Under the pieces are notes generated by a model that saw nothing but the letters and a program-made list of their open reading frames with translations, was not told where the DNA came from and searched no databases. Below are positions 8,690 to 16,524 of a DNA stretch of 45,688 bases, in pieces; within the stretch, counting starts at the first letter, position 1, and the number at the start of each line of letters is the position of its first letter. Source of the DNA: an uncultured Eubacteriales bacterium (GTDB lineage Bacteria; Bacillota; Clostridia; Peptostreptococcales; Anaerovoracaceae); assembly GCA_902778565.1 (NCBI GenBank), contig CACYYH010000007.1:1-45688 (forward strand). The letters are read 5' to 3'. A program made the position numbers and the translations under genes.

Positions 8690-9502
8690 TTATTTCTTTA
8701 TTATGGCGTTTTTAGTTTCTTTTAGTTTTTTGATATCTTCCGGCGCCGAGCCCATGGCTCCGAAGAACTGTCTCACCAGCATCAGCAATATGAGAAGCAC
8801 CAGTATGGGTATCACGCAGGTGGTAACTATGAGCACCGCCACCGCATCGATGAAGTTGGACAGTATGTTCTCGAACTTCTTAAGCTGCCCCTCTACGCCG
8901 CCTTTGACTTTATTGAAAAACTCCTGAAGCGCATTCGCGTTTTCAGTGTCGTTGTTTTCGTTGATCTCATCCGTGGCATTATTCGCTTCATCGATGGTCT
9001 GCTGTATGGAATACTCATGAGTCTGCTCTATGAGATTCGATACTCCCACGCTGGCCGGCACCAGAAGCACCAGTATCAGTGCAAAGGCTATAAGCCTGAT
9101 CCCGAAGCGCTTTATCATCTCAAATCCAAAGAAACAGTTGACCCCAAGTCCCAGAAGAGCCACAGGGATCAGATATCTGAAAGCTATGAACCCTGCTATG
9201 GTTGTCAGGAACTTCTCCATGTATATCGCGGAAAAGATCAATATGAAATAGCCGCTGAGATCCACCAGTTTCTCTGCTATGGGAGTTCCTATATCATTCG
9301 GAAGCAAAGTAATGGCCGCCGCAGCTCCAGTGGATGCTGCCGTAAGCTCTGCGACTGTGGTCTTTTTGGCGTCAAGACTGTCGATGGTCTTAGAAAAAGT
9401 CGCCGGATCTGACATCTTCGGAGCTATGATAAAAAAGCTGATCAATGCCAGAATGATGCAAAATATCAGTATGATTATATTTCTTCTGTTTTCCTGTGTC
9501 AT
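8690..9502 (-). CDS. Hypothetical multi-pass membrane protein
   Basis: I do not recognise this 270-residue protein. It has a hydrophobic N-terminal helix (residues about 9-28), an outside segment with many small residues, a hydrophobic block around 85-130, another helix at about 133-160, an acidic Asn-rich stretch (NNATDEINENNDTENANA) that may be a coiled or extended loop, and a last long helix near 218-245. The C-terminus is short and basic. It lies 21 bases upstream of the M3 peptidase gene and may share its transcript. A promoter candidate lies just upstream. No catalytic motif is visible. Confidence 0.7.
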   Translation of the reverse strand: MTQENRRNIIILIFCIILALISFFIIAPKMSDPATFSKTIDSLDAKKTTVAELTAASTGAAAAITLLPNDIGTPIAEKLVDLSGYFILIFSAIYMEKFLTTIAGFIAFRYLIPVALLGLGVNCFFGFEMIKRFGIRLIAFALILVLLVPASVGVSNLIEQTHEYSIQQTIDEANNATDEINENNDTENANALQEFFNKVKGGVEGQLKKFENILSNFIDAVAVLIVTTCVIPILVLLILLMLVRQFFGAMGSAPEDIKKLKETKNAIIKK

Positions 9503-9550
9503 GTCATGCCCCTCGCTAAACTGTAGTAAAATATAACCTTCTATAAACTG

Positions 9551-9579
9551 ATTATAACTTTAAAATCTCTCAACCTCAA
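9551..9579 (-). promoter_or_regulatory. SigA-type promoter candidate for the 8690-9502 gene
   Basis: TTGAGG (9579-9574), 17-base spacer, TATAAT (9556-9551) on the minus strand, overlapping the 3' end of the upstream gene. Confidence 0.5.
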
Positions 9580-10069
9580 GGTCCAGCATATGTCCCAGTA
9601 TCTCAAGGCTGTCAGCACAATTTCCGTAGATCACTGCGTAATGAGGTTCCCAGCCCTCTCTTACGGTGGTATCCACTATCTTTTCCGCGCTGCCTTCTGT
9701 CTTTACGGAAAGCGATGTTCCGAAGAACTGCTTAGGCTTGTCCATGGCTTCTCCCTGAGCTATGAAAAATCTGAACTTTCCTTCGGGTGATCTGCCCACT
9801 CTGAAGATGGTCACTTCAGGGATTGCTTTGCATCCGAATTCAAGAGTAGGTCCGATGTGCCTGTTGCAGTGTTCGGCCTTTATTACAAACTTTTCGTCTC
9901 CTGCTTCATAACGCGACTCAAATCCGGAAGTCGTATCATTTGTCCCGATAAAAGACAGTACCTCCGGATTTGTTGTTTCTTGATCATATGTGAAACAGCC
10001 GCGATCCATAACGAAATGGTTTTCACCTGATGCGGCTGTTATCTTTATTTTTTTCAGATTATCGATCAA
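9560..10069 (-). CDS. Stand-alone protein resembling the C-terminal domain of L-fucose isomerases
   Basis: A 169-residue protein read from a TTG start at 10069 with GGAGG 8 bases before it. The second half (KFRFFIAQGEAMD, then FFGTSLSVKTEGS, then REGWEPHYAVIYGNCADSLEIL) strongly recalls the end of L-fucose/L-arabinose isomerase-family proteins, where an Ala-Glu-Gly-Glu strand and a final H-H/Y-x-A-x-x-Y-G-D/N segment form the substrate-cap beta-barrel. The two catalytic N-terminal domains are absent here. It may bind a sugar or act as a partner for a separately encoded isomerase; no sugar genes are adjacent. Assignment is from motif resemblance only. Confidence 0.5.
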   Translation of the reverse strand: MIDNLKKIKITAASGENHFVMDRGCFTYDQETTNPEVLSFIGTNDTTSGFESRYEAGDEKFVIKAEHCNRHIGPTLEFGCKAIPEVTIFRVGRSPEGKFRFFIAQGEAMDKPKQFFGTSLSVKTEGSAEKIVDTTVREGWEPHYAVIYGNCADSLEILGHMLDLEVERF

Positions 10070-10101
10070 CCGATGATCCTCCTTGGTTTTCCCCGGGATA
10101 A

Positions 10102-10962
10102 TTATGCTCTTCTCTCAAATGAGAAGCCTCTTCCGTAGATCTCGTTTACTTCGGATATGGTCCAGAAAGCCGTGGGATCCACTTCCTGTATCATCTCGCA
10201 CATGTCGTATACCTTACGTCTCGGAATGATGCACATGATGGCTTCCCCTTCTTTTCCGCTGTAGCCCTTCTGTATGTGGAAAAGCGTTGCCCCTGCATCT
10301 TCCTGCCCCAGTATCCTTTCCTTGATCTCCTCCGTCTTATCTGAGAAGATCATAAGCTCTGCCTGAGTCTTTCCCATGATCATGATCTTGTTCATGGTAA
10401 GAGTGAGAAGCGCCATGAGGAAGATACCCAGAAGCACCTGTTCGCGGTTGGAAAACATCAGCTGGCAGGCCATGATCACTCCGTCTACCAGATAAAGCAG
10501 AGCGGAAAGATTGACGTGAGTATACTTGTTGATAGCCACAGCTATTACGTCTGTTCCTCCGGTGGATCCTCCGGTCTTGAGTATCATGCCTATGCCGATA
10601 CCCATCAACACTCCTCCGAAAACGCATGAGAGCATGGGATCCTCAGTGACCTTCCCCAGGGTGATAAACGTTTCGAACACGTACATCATCGCCGGATAAA
10701 GTATTGAATTTGCAAGAGTCGAAAGAGCAAATTTTTTGCCCATGGTGATATAAGCTATGAGGAGCAGGACCACGTTTATGATCATTACCACAACTGAAAG
10801 TTTCATGTTCACGTAATGCGTGATCAGCAATCCAAGTCCCGTAGCACCTCCGAGGATAATGCCGTGGGGTCTTATAAAACCTGTGACTGATACAGCAAAG
10901 AGAAAATTGCTGAATACCATGATCAGAATGTTTTTTGCTCTTTCCCTACCGCTTAATTTCAA
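10102..10962 (-). CDS. YitT-family membrane protein (DUF161-DUF2179)
   Basis: The 286 residues comprise five or six hydrophobic helices (about 1-180) followed by a soluble C-terminal domain with FSDKTEEIKERILGQEDAGATLFHIQKGYSGKE-type content split over residues 205-245 and IIPRRKVYDMCEMIQEVDPTAFW. This is the standard YitT layout. The GGxxGLGLLIT and KTGGSTGGTDVIA motifs are typical. The start is TTG at 10962, which overlaps the TGA of the upstream gene (TTGA); a GGAGG site precedes it by 6 bases. The function of the family is unknown. Confidence 0.88.
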   Translation of the reverse strand: MKLSGRERAKNILIMVFSNFLFAVSVTGFIRPHGIILGGATGLGLLITHYVNMKLSVVVMIINVVLLLIAYITMGKKFALSTLANSILYPAMMYVFETFITLGKVTEDPMLSCVFGGVLMGIGIGMILKTGGSTGGTDVIAVAINKYTHVNLSALLYLVDGVIMACQLMFSNREQVLLGIFLMALLTLTMNKIMIMGKTQAELMIFSDKTEEIKERILGQEDAGATLFHIQKGYSGKEGEAIMCIIPRRKVYDMCEMIQEVDPTAFWTISEVNEIYGRGFSFERRA

Positions 10963-12812
10963 TTTCCACCTCCGGAAGACGAGCTGTCTTCGATCTGGGT
11001 ATATGCTGCATAATTGGTTATGCCTTCTCCGACGTTGGGTACGTAATGTGTATAAACCATATCACCGGCATAAATTACAAGCAAGACGATGCAGACAGCT
11101 GCCAGAGCCTTTGGTTTCAGCTTCGACCATAAGGTATCAAGGATCGGAACCAGCAGATATACTGCGGCCATTCCGCCAAGGGCGAATACCATAAGTCCCT
11201 CACCGCAGATACGTCCGTTGAGGTTCAGGAAATATCCGGTGTAATCCCACCAGCGCATTCCCTTGGTCATTTCAAGATACCATGAGGTGAAATATTCCAC
11301 ACATCCGCAGAGAAGAATTATCATTATTGCTTCCTTAAGAGGGTTGTTTCTCCATCTTGCAAGGAGAACGATGATCATCGCCACTCCGCCGCCGTAGATC
11401 GGAAGCCATGGTCCATGCATTACACCGCGGTTTACGAATACACCGTCCTGAACGAGATGGAGACCGACTTCCCAGCACCAGCCTACAAAAGCAAATGCAA
11501 AGAATACCAGAATAATGGACCAGATCGTGTATGTCCTAATGGCTCTGACGTTTCTGATCTCCAGATTGTTCTTTTCATCCCAGCGGGGATTGAGTCTCTG
11601 AGGATAGATCTTATGCTTGATGACCGCACGGTCTTCAACTATCTGCTGACGGCGGTTATCCACTTCATCGTACATCTTCTTCTCTTCATCGGAGCCCAGC
11701 CACAGTCCGAAGTTCTTTGCAAAGAATGCCCTGACGGGAGGTAATGTGACTCTGTTCTCATCGATGAACTTTTTAACTCCTTCGATATCATGATAGGTCT
11801 GTCTCAGGAAACCTTCATCAGCATATTCGAAGAGATAAGTATCGTTCAGTTTGTCTGCGTTCTCTATTCCTGCAGTTTTAGCTGCATCTCTGAGCAAAAC
11901 ATAGTACTCGCTGAAGGTTGCCACTGAGTAAGGAACAGTCCATAAGGCTGTTACCACTCCGAAGCTGACGGTTCCCAGTACGTACCAGATGAGAAGTGAC
12001 AGGTCGATCTTGAAGCACTCCCACTTGTGTCCGTACATCATTTTTCTGGAAAGCGTGATGGCTTCAAGAGGCTTGAGGTCCGGATTCTCTGCAACTATGT
12101 ACGGAACCATCCTGTATGAGTAAAATTTCACTGCTGCGCCTACGATGGTAAGGCACCAGAGATAATAGAAAACGCTGTACAGCAGCATTGTCATGGATGC
12201 CCTGAACCAGCGTCTCACCAGTCTGAAGTGCAGAGCATGTGAAACCGGTACATCCTCATAGAGCCTTGCTTCCAGGAAAAATCTCCTGACTATGGCGCTG
12301 ATCATATTTTTCAGGAATATCCAGATTGCGACGGCGGCTATCGTACTGATAAATACCAGTATTCCCGTAACCACTCTGTCCGAATGGATAACTGACGAAA
12401 GACCGTCAAAAAGGATCATATACAGGTTGCCTGAAGAAATGGTATTGGCAACTGCAGCAAAGATACCGCTTTTCCTGCTGGTAACGTCATTCGTTAGCTT
12501 CTGATCCTCATACTCCTGCATCTGTTCATCGGCCTTCTGCCTTCCGGCCTCTACGTCATTGACCAGGAGATCCTGCAGTACTTTACTGCTGGTATTTGTA
12601 TCCATGTCCTTAATGGACGTGTCTCCGAAATTGATCTCTTCACCGTTTATCAGACTCCAGAGGTTCTGTACATCTGAATCGATATAGGTGAATTCCGTAC
12701 CGAAATACGCGCAGATCAGACAAATTACCACCAGCAAGATATAATGCTTCTTGATTACCTGTCTGGCACGCTTTTTCATTTCTTTACGCTGTTCGTGTTT
12801 GATAGGTTCCAT
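10959..12812 (-). CDS. Fusion of DUF975 membrane domain with CmpB-type (ABC transporter type IV-like) domain
   Basis: A 617-residue membrane protein in two parts. Residues 1 to about 320 start with a basic segment (KEMKKRARQVIKKHY), then several helices with a long Asp/Gln-rich insertion near 60-110 and LSRKMMYGHKWECFKIDLS, the pattern of DUF975. After a soluble linker, residues about 430-590 match the CmpB/putative ABC-transporter type IV family (FVGWCWEVGLHLVQDG, NRGVMHGPWLPIYGGG, RWWDYTGYFLNLNGRIC). The two domains are usually separate proteins in Clostridia. It overlaps the YitT gene, so they are translationally coupled. Function unknown; envelope role inferred. Confidence 0.82.
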   Translation of the reverse strand: MEPIKHEQRKEMKKRARQVIKKHYILLVVICLICAYFGTEFTYIDSDVQNLWSLINGEEINFGDTSIKDMDTNTSSKVLQDLLVNDVEAGRQKADEQMQEYEDQKLTNDVTSRKSGIFAAVANTISSGNLYMILFDGLSSVIHSDRVVTGILVFISTIAAVAIWIFLKNMISAIVRRFFLEARLYEDVPVSHALHFRLVRRWFRASMTMLLYSVFYYLWCLTIVGAAVKFYSYRMVPYIVAENPDLKPLEAITLSRKMMYGHKWECFKIDLSLLIWYVLGTVSFGVVTALWTVPYSVATFSEYYVLLRDAAKTAGIENADKLNDTYLFEYADEGFLRQTYHDIEGVKKFIDENRVTLPPVRAFFAKNFGLWLGSDEEKKMYDEVDNRRQQIVEDRAVIKHKIYPQRLNPRWDEKNNLEIRNVRAIRTYTIWSIILVFFAFAFVGWCWEVGLHLVQDGVFVNRGVMHGPWLPIYGGGVAMIIVLLARWRNNPLKEAIMIILLCGCVEYFTSWYLEMTKGMRWWDYTGYFLNLNGRICGEGLMVFALGGMAAVYLLVPILDTLWSKLKPKALAAVCIVLLVIYAGDMVYTHYVPNVGEGITNYAAYTQIEDSSSSGGGN

Positions 12813-12853
12813 ATCTTTTATCCCTCTTTTATCCCTTTTTCTGCAGCTTTTAT

Positions 12854-14044
12854 TTAAACAAGATCGATAACCACGATTTCACTTATGGTACAAACTCTTA
12901 TGGGAGGTCCGTAATAACCGACTCCCGACGTGACTATGGCTGTAGCCTCTCCCCAGTCTTTCATGCCGTAGGACTGATCCTCCAGTATCCTGGTAATTAT
13001 ATTTCCGGGGAATATCTGTCCGTCATGTGTATGTCCGCTTACTGAAAGGTCCACTCCGCATTCATCAAGGTCATCCAGATCTGAAGGTTCGTGCTGGAGA
13101 AGAAGTATGGATTCTTCCGGATCCACGTCCTTCAGCAGATTTTCGAGATCCGCCCTTTCCATGAGTCCTTCACCCGGTCTGGATTCATCCCTGCGTCCTG
13201 CTATCACAAGACCGTTAAGTTCCGGTATCCTGGTGACCTCGTCTGTCAGCAGTTTCCATCCGCAGTCTTTCACCCAGCCTTCCATTGCGGGATTGCGCAA
13301 AGCGTTCTCCCTTCCTGCATATGTGAATCCGCCCAGCAGAGGTTCGTCAACGTCGTGATTTCCATAGACTGCATATACTCCCAGTCTGCTTTTTATGCCT
13401 CTCATGATGGCTGCGTATGCATCCGGATCTCTCATGGCTCCGAATGAACTGGTGACCATGTCTCCTGCCAGCACCACCAGATCCGCATCCTGCTCGTTGA
13501 TCTTCTCCACCATGTCCTCATATAACTCCGGAGTAGAATTGACTCCTATGTGAGTATCCGCAAAAAGAACTATCCTGAGAGGTTCCGTCTGACCGAGTTT
13601 TTCTTTATCGAGCGTATAATTCGTGACCTTCACATCGTGAGCGGTCTGCACTCCCATGGCGTTGACCACCAGTGTGATGACCAGCGGAAGAACTGCCATG
13701 ATCATCGAGCCGCGTCCGGGTTTTTTGTCCTTTTTGCCGATGCGTCTTACGATCCATACCACAAACTCTATTATTACAAGTACGAGAAGAGCCATGTAAT
13801 AGTACATTACATAGCCGGCAAAGATATTGCCCCACTTCTGAAAGAACCAGCATGCGGGTCCGTCAGGAAGCAGCGCTCCGGTTATAGGAAATACCACCAT
13901 GATGGCTAATGCAGCCAGCGATATGAATAAAATCGTTTTCTTAGCTTTTTTGTTTACCTGAATTCTGTTTAACGCCAGACCTAAGACGGCAAGTCCCACA
14001 ATGCCGATAGCCGCATAGATCAGGATCATTATCAATAATCTCAT
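12854..14044 (-). CDS. Membrane-anchored calcineurin-like metallophosphoesterase
   Basis: A 396-residue protein with four N-terminal membrane helices (residues about 1-130) and a phosphoesterase domain that should lie outside the membrane or at its surface. Metal-binding motifs appear in order: FADTHIG, VLAGDMV, YGNHD, LLQHEP and VSGHTHDGQ. These are the D-x-H, G-D, G-N-H-D/E, H and G-H-x-H motifs of the family. It resembles the YkuE/YaeI-type enzymes that act on lipid-linked or nucleotide phosphoesters; the substrate is not known. The VanX-like gene lies 13 bases upstream and is probably in the same transcript, giving a possible envelope pair. Confidence 0.87.
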   Translation of the reverse strand: MRLLIMILIYAAIGIVGLAVLGLALNRIQVNKKAKKTILFISLAALAIMVVFPITGALLPDGPACWFFQKWGNIFAGYVMYYYMALLVLVIIEFVVWIVRRIGKKDKKPGRGSMIMAVLPLVITLVVNAMGVQTAHDVKVTNYTLDKEKLGQTEPLRIVLFADTHIGVNSTPELYEDMVEKINEQDADLVVLAGDMVTSSFGAMRDPDAYAAIMRGIKSRLGVYAVYGNHDVDEPLLGGFTYAGRENALRNPAMEGWVKDCGWKLLTDEVTRIPELNGLVIAGRRDESRPGEGLMERADLENLLKDVDPEESILLLQHEPSDLDDLDECGVDLSVSGHTHDGQIFPGNIITRILEDQSYGMKDWGEATAIVTSGVGYYGPPIRVCTISEIVVIDLV

Positions 14045-14057
14045 AAATTTAACTTAT

Positions 14058-14717
14058 CTACCTTTTCAAATAATCTGCCGATACCGGAAACTCAAAATAA
14101 GTGTCCGGATAAGGTTCATCCCTCAGGGTGAAATGCCACCATTCGCAATCAATAGGTTCAAAGCCGTTTCTGACCATCACCCTCTGAAGCGTCATGCGGT
14201 TTTCGTACTGTTCCTCAGTGATATCCTTGTAATCAGGATGTGAGATCGCACCGAAGAAATCGAAGGGGCTTCCCATGTCCACTTCTTTGCCTGTGGCCAT
14301 ATCAAGAAGCGTAAGGTCCACCGTACTTCCGCGGCTATGGCTGGACTCCTTGGCTATATATCCCTCCTCAAAGAGTTCCTGTTTCACTAGGTCAGGATAG
14401 AAATACTGTTTCATCCTGATGTCCTGATCTTCGATTCCCCAGAGCACGAAATGCTTGACAGCAACTGCCGGTCTGTAAGCATCGAAAACTTTCAGCCTGT
14501 AGCCCTGCACGAACAGTTCATTGGCAGCCGCTTTCAGAGCTCTGGCAGCCTCTATGGTCAGAAGAGCCACGGGCTCCTCATAGCCGTCTATCCTGTCTCC
14601 TATGAAATTATATGTGGAATAGTAGCGTATCTCCTGTATAATGCCCGGTACGTATTCCGCCAGTACCACGAATCCCGAGGGGTCCATGGTAACGTTGTTG
14701 TTATATATGGTCTTCAT
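14058..14717 (-). CDS. ddpX: VanX-type D-Ala-D-Ala dipeptidase
   Basis: A 219-residue zinc dipeptidase of the VanX/DdpX family. Seen in the sequence: Arg82 in AYRP, the zinc motif SSHSRGSTVD with His127 and Asp134, the catalytic Glu192 and the third ligand His195 in CEWWHF. These cover the complete active site. The enzyme splits free D-Ala-D-Ala. There are no vanH/vanA ligase genes or VanRS regulators here, so it more likely salvages peptidoglycan dipeptide than gives glycopeptide resistance. It has its own promoter (14765-14793) and precedes the metallophosphoesterase gene. Confidence 0.9.
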   Translation of the reverse strand: MKTIYNNNVTMDPSGFVVLAEYVPGIIQEIRYYSTYNFIGDRIDGYEEPVALLTIEAARALKAAANELFVQGYRLKVFDAYRPAVAVKHFVLWGIEDQDIRMKQYFYPDLVKQELFEEGYIAKESSHSRGSTVDLTLLDMATGKEVDMGSPFDFFGAISHPDYKDITEEQYENRMTLQRVMVRNGFEPIDCEWWHFTLRDEPYPDTYFEFPVSADYLKR

Positions 14718-14764
14718 TATTCAAGCAGTCTCTTTATATAAATTATACAGTTAACCAATATATT

Positions 14765-14793
14765 ATTTTATTATATTTTTGTTATTTTTTCAA
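14765..14793 (-). promoter_or_regulatory. SigA-type promoter of the VanX-like gene
   Basis: TTGAAA (14793-14788), exactly 17 bases, TAAAAT (14770-14765) on the minus strand in a very AT-rich gap. A second possible -10 (TATAAT) lies nearer the gene without a matching -35. Confidence 0.55.
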
Positions 14794-14821
14794 CTAACTT
14801 TATGCCAAAAGCCTGCATTTA

Positions 14822-15511
14822 TCAGCTGTTTTTACGTTTTGATATTAGCAAAGTAAAGTATCCGGTCTCGTCAGGTAACTCACCGGCGTTATAGTATACT
14901 TCTTCATCATCCATTCCGCAGTTCACTATAGCTTTAATATCCCTTCCTGAAGCAGAAAGTTTTTCTCTGAGTTCCTTCATTCTGCTGCCGGACTTCATAA
15001 GAACATAGTTGCCCTCCAGATCAAAGCATTCATCATCTCCATGAACTGCAGGAAGGATATGTATGGGTTCATTCCACTCTGCAAGAGGAATGTTCAGCCT
15101 GGAGGCCGCAGCGCAGAAAGAAGTGATACCATTTACAAGTTCAGTTTCATATCCATCTTCAATGAGATATTTCTGTATATACGTGAAGGTACAATAAACA
15201 GTAGAATCTCCCAAAGTCAGGAAGACCACGTTTCTGCCTTTATCAAGATACGATCTCATGAGTTCGGCTCCCTTTTTATGGGACTTAATGAGTTCTTCAC
15301 GATCTTTAAGCATTGGCATATCTACCGGTACCAGTTCCTTGGCTGCAAGTTCAGGTACAGCCTGAATTGCTATCTTGTATGCAACCGATTCCTTTGGGTC
15401 CTTTCCGGGGACCATTATCACATCGTTTTCTTTGATCAGACGAACTGCTTTAATAGTCATGAGTTCCGGATCTCCAGGACCTACGCCAACTCCATATGCC
15501 TTTCCTTTCAT
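14822..15511 (-). CDS. cbiL: Precorrin-2/cobalt-factor II C20-methyltransferase
   Basis: A 229-residue SAM-dependent tetrapyrrole methylase. It starts KAYGVGVGPGDPELMTIKAVRLI and has VVFLTLGDSTVYCTFTYI and VNGITSFCAAASRLNIPL, the three SAM-binding stretches of the CbiL/CobI subgroup, which methylates C20 of the corrin precursor. AAGGAG precedes the ATG. It is third in the minus-strand series after a riboswitch-controlled chelatase and a NEAT-like lipoprotein, but an intrinsic terminator sits just upstream (15523-15557), so its expression from that operon would be reduced by termination. No other cobalamin biosynthesis genes are in the window. Confidence 0.9.
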   Translation of the reverse strand: MKGKAYGVGVGPGDPELMTIKAVRLIKENDVIMVPGKDPKESVAYKIAIQAVPELAAKELVPVDMPMLKDREELIKSHKKGAELMRSYLDKGRNVVFLTLGDSTVYCTFTYIQKYLIEDGYETELVNGITSFCAAASRLNIPLAEWNEPIHILPAVHGDDECFDLEGNYVLMKSGSRMKELREKLSASGRDIKAIVNCGMDDEEVYYNAGELPDETGYFTLLISKRKNS

Positions 15512-15522
15512 ATACTACTCCT

Positions 15523-15557
15523 TAAAAAAACAGGGATGTCAGTAAATAACATCCCTA
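15523..15557 (-). terminator. Intrinsic terminator between the NEAT-like lipoprotein and cbiL
   Basis: On the minus strand AGGGATGT, a nine-base loop and ACATCCCT, followed by GTTTTTTT. It should end most transcripts of the riboswitch unit before cbiL. Confidence 0.85.
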
Positions 15558-15590
15558 TTATACAATAATATTCAAATAATTAATAATCTT

Positions 15591-16418
15591 TTATTCGGAA
15601 ACTGTGACTGTCAGTTTATATTCTATTTCATGAGGCTGGCTCATGGCCGTAGTGTCTCCGATAACAGTAAACGGTTCATTCAGAACCTTGACGGGAACTT
15701 CAAATGTGGAGTTTCCTTCTTCGTTAACCGGTGTGAGTTTCTCACCGTCTACGATCATGTAGTCATAGTTGGGACTTGACCAGATAAGAGTCACCTTAGC
15801 TTCGCCGTTTTCTACAACGAGTTTGGCCGGGCTTTCTACTGTAGCCTTTCCGGAACCTCCCTCAAGTGTGAGTTCAACGTTGTACTCACCGTTCTCCAGA
15901 TTCATCTCAGTTCCTGCGTGGATATCATCGCCTTCAACAGGATCGGAAACCATTACCTTATGATCATACCACTTGCCTTTTTTTCCAACAAGCGCACAAT
16001 CGAATTCCTCTCCGATGGCAGGTACAGGAATATCAAATCCATATACTTCTTCTTCCATTCCGTCGCTGTAAACCACCGTATCAGTCGTAGGCTCGAGAAG
16101 AACTGCTCCTTCTTTCTGAGCATCTTCTGCAAGCCCCGGATAGAGGTTAAGTATACCTTTGCCTGCCAGGCTTACATGTATGGTCATCTCTCCGTTTTCT
16201 ACGGTGAGAATGCCTTTATTGTTATTCGCTTCATTTACGTGGAACATTCCGTTGTCAGTTGTGAAAGTTGCCACATAAGTGTTGTCTGCAAGGCCGTATT
16301 CGTTTACCTCCGGAGCTGCTGCTTCTTCTGATTCTCCTGAGCCACCGCATCCTGTAAAACAGAATACTGCGATCATAATCACTGCAAGAACAGTGATCAG
16401 TAATTTTTTGCTTTTCAT
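15591..16418 (-). CDS. NEAT-like lipoprotein of the cobalamin-riboswitch unit
   Basis: A 275-residue exported lipoprotein: MKSKKLLITVLAVIMIAVFC then FTGCGGSGE, with lipobox Cys24. The rest looks like two immunoglobulin-like NEAT-type modules, roughly residues 40-140 and 155-270. The second, with SSPNYDYMIVDGEKLTPV, TFEVPVKVLNEPF and a final EIEYKLTVTVSE strand, resembles iron-transport-associated (NEAT) domains that bind heme or related tetrapyrroles. I prefer the ATG at 16418 (AAAAGG 9 bases upstream); in-frame ATGs at 16427 and 16436 lack a spaced site. It lies behind the CbiK-like lipoprotein under B12-riboswitch control, so a ligand such as a cobalt or heme tetrapyrrole is inferred, not shown. 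Confidence 0.72.
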   Translation of the reverse strand: MKSKKLLITVLAVIMIAVFCFTGCGGSGESEEAAAPEVNEYGLADNTYVATFTTDNGMFHVNEANNNKGILTVENGEMTIHVSLAGKGILNLYPGLAEDAQKEGAVLLEPTTDTVVYSDGMEEEVYGFDIPVPAIGEEFDCALVGKKGKWYDHKVMVSDPVEGDDIHAGTEMNLENGEYNVELTLEGGSGKATVESPAKLVVENGEAKVTLIWSSPNYDYMIVDGEKLTPVNEEGNSTFEVPVKVLNEPFTVIGDTTAMSQPHEIEYKLTVTVSE

Positions 16419-16453
16419 CCTTATCATCCTTTTCATTCAAAAATTACATTTAT

Positions 16454-16483
16454 GCCCTGCAGGCATTATCCAACCTGCAGGGC
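16454..16483 (-). other. 10-bp intercistronic hairpin
   Basis: GCCCTGCAGG and CCTGCAGGGC pair perfectly around a ten-base loop between the cbiK-like and NEAT-like genes. No U tract follows on the minus strand, so a transcript-processing or 3'-protecting stem is more likely than termination. Confidence 0.6.
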
Positions 16484-16524
16484 AAAATTTCAAACCTTCT
16501 GTTTGAGTTCAGCAATCTGACTGA

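Noticed and set aside
14058-14717. Glycopeptide resistance locus
   Set aside because: Only the dipeptidase is present; ligase, dehydrogenase and VanRS genes are absent from the window.
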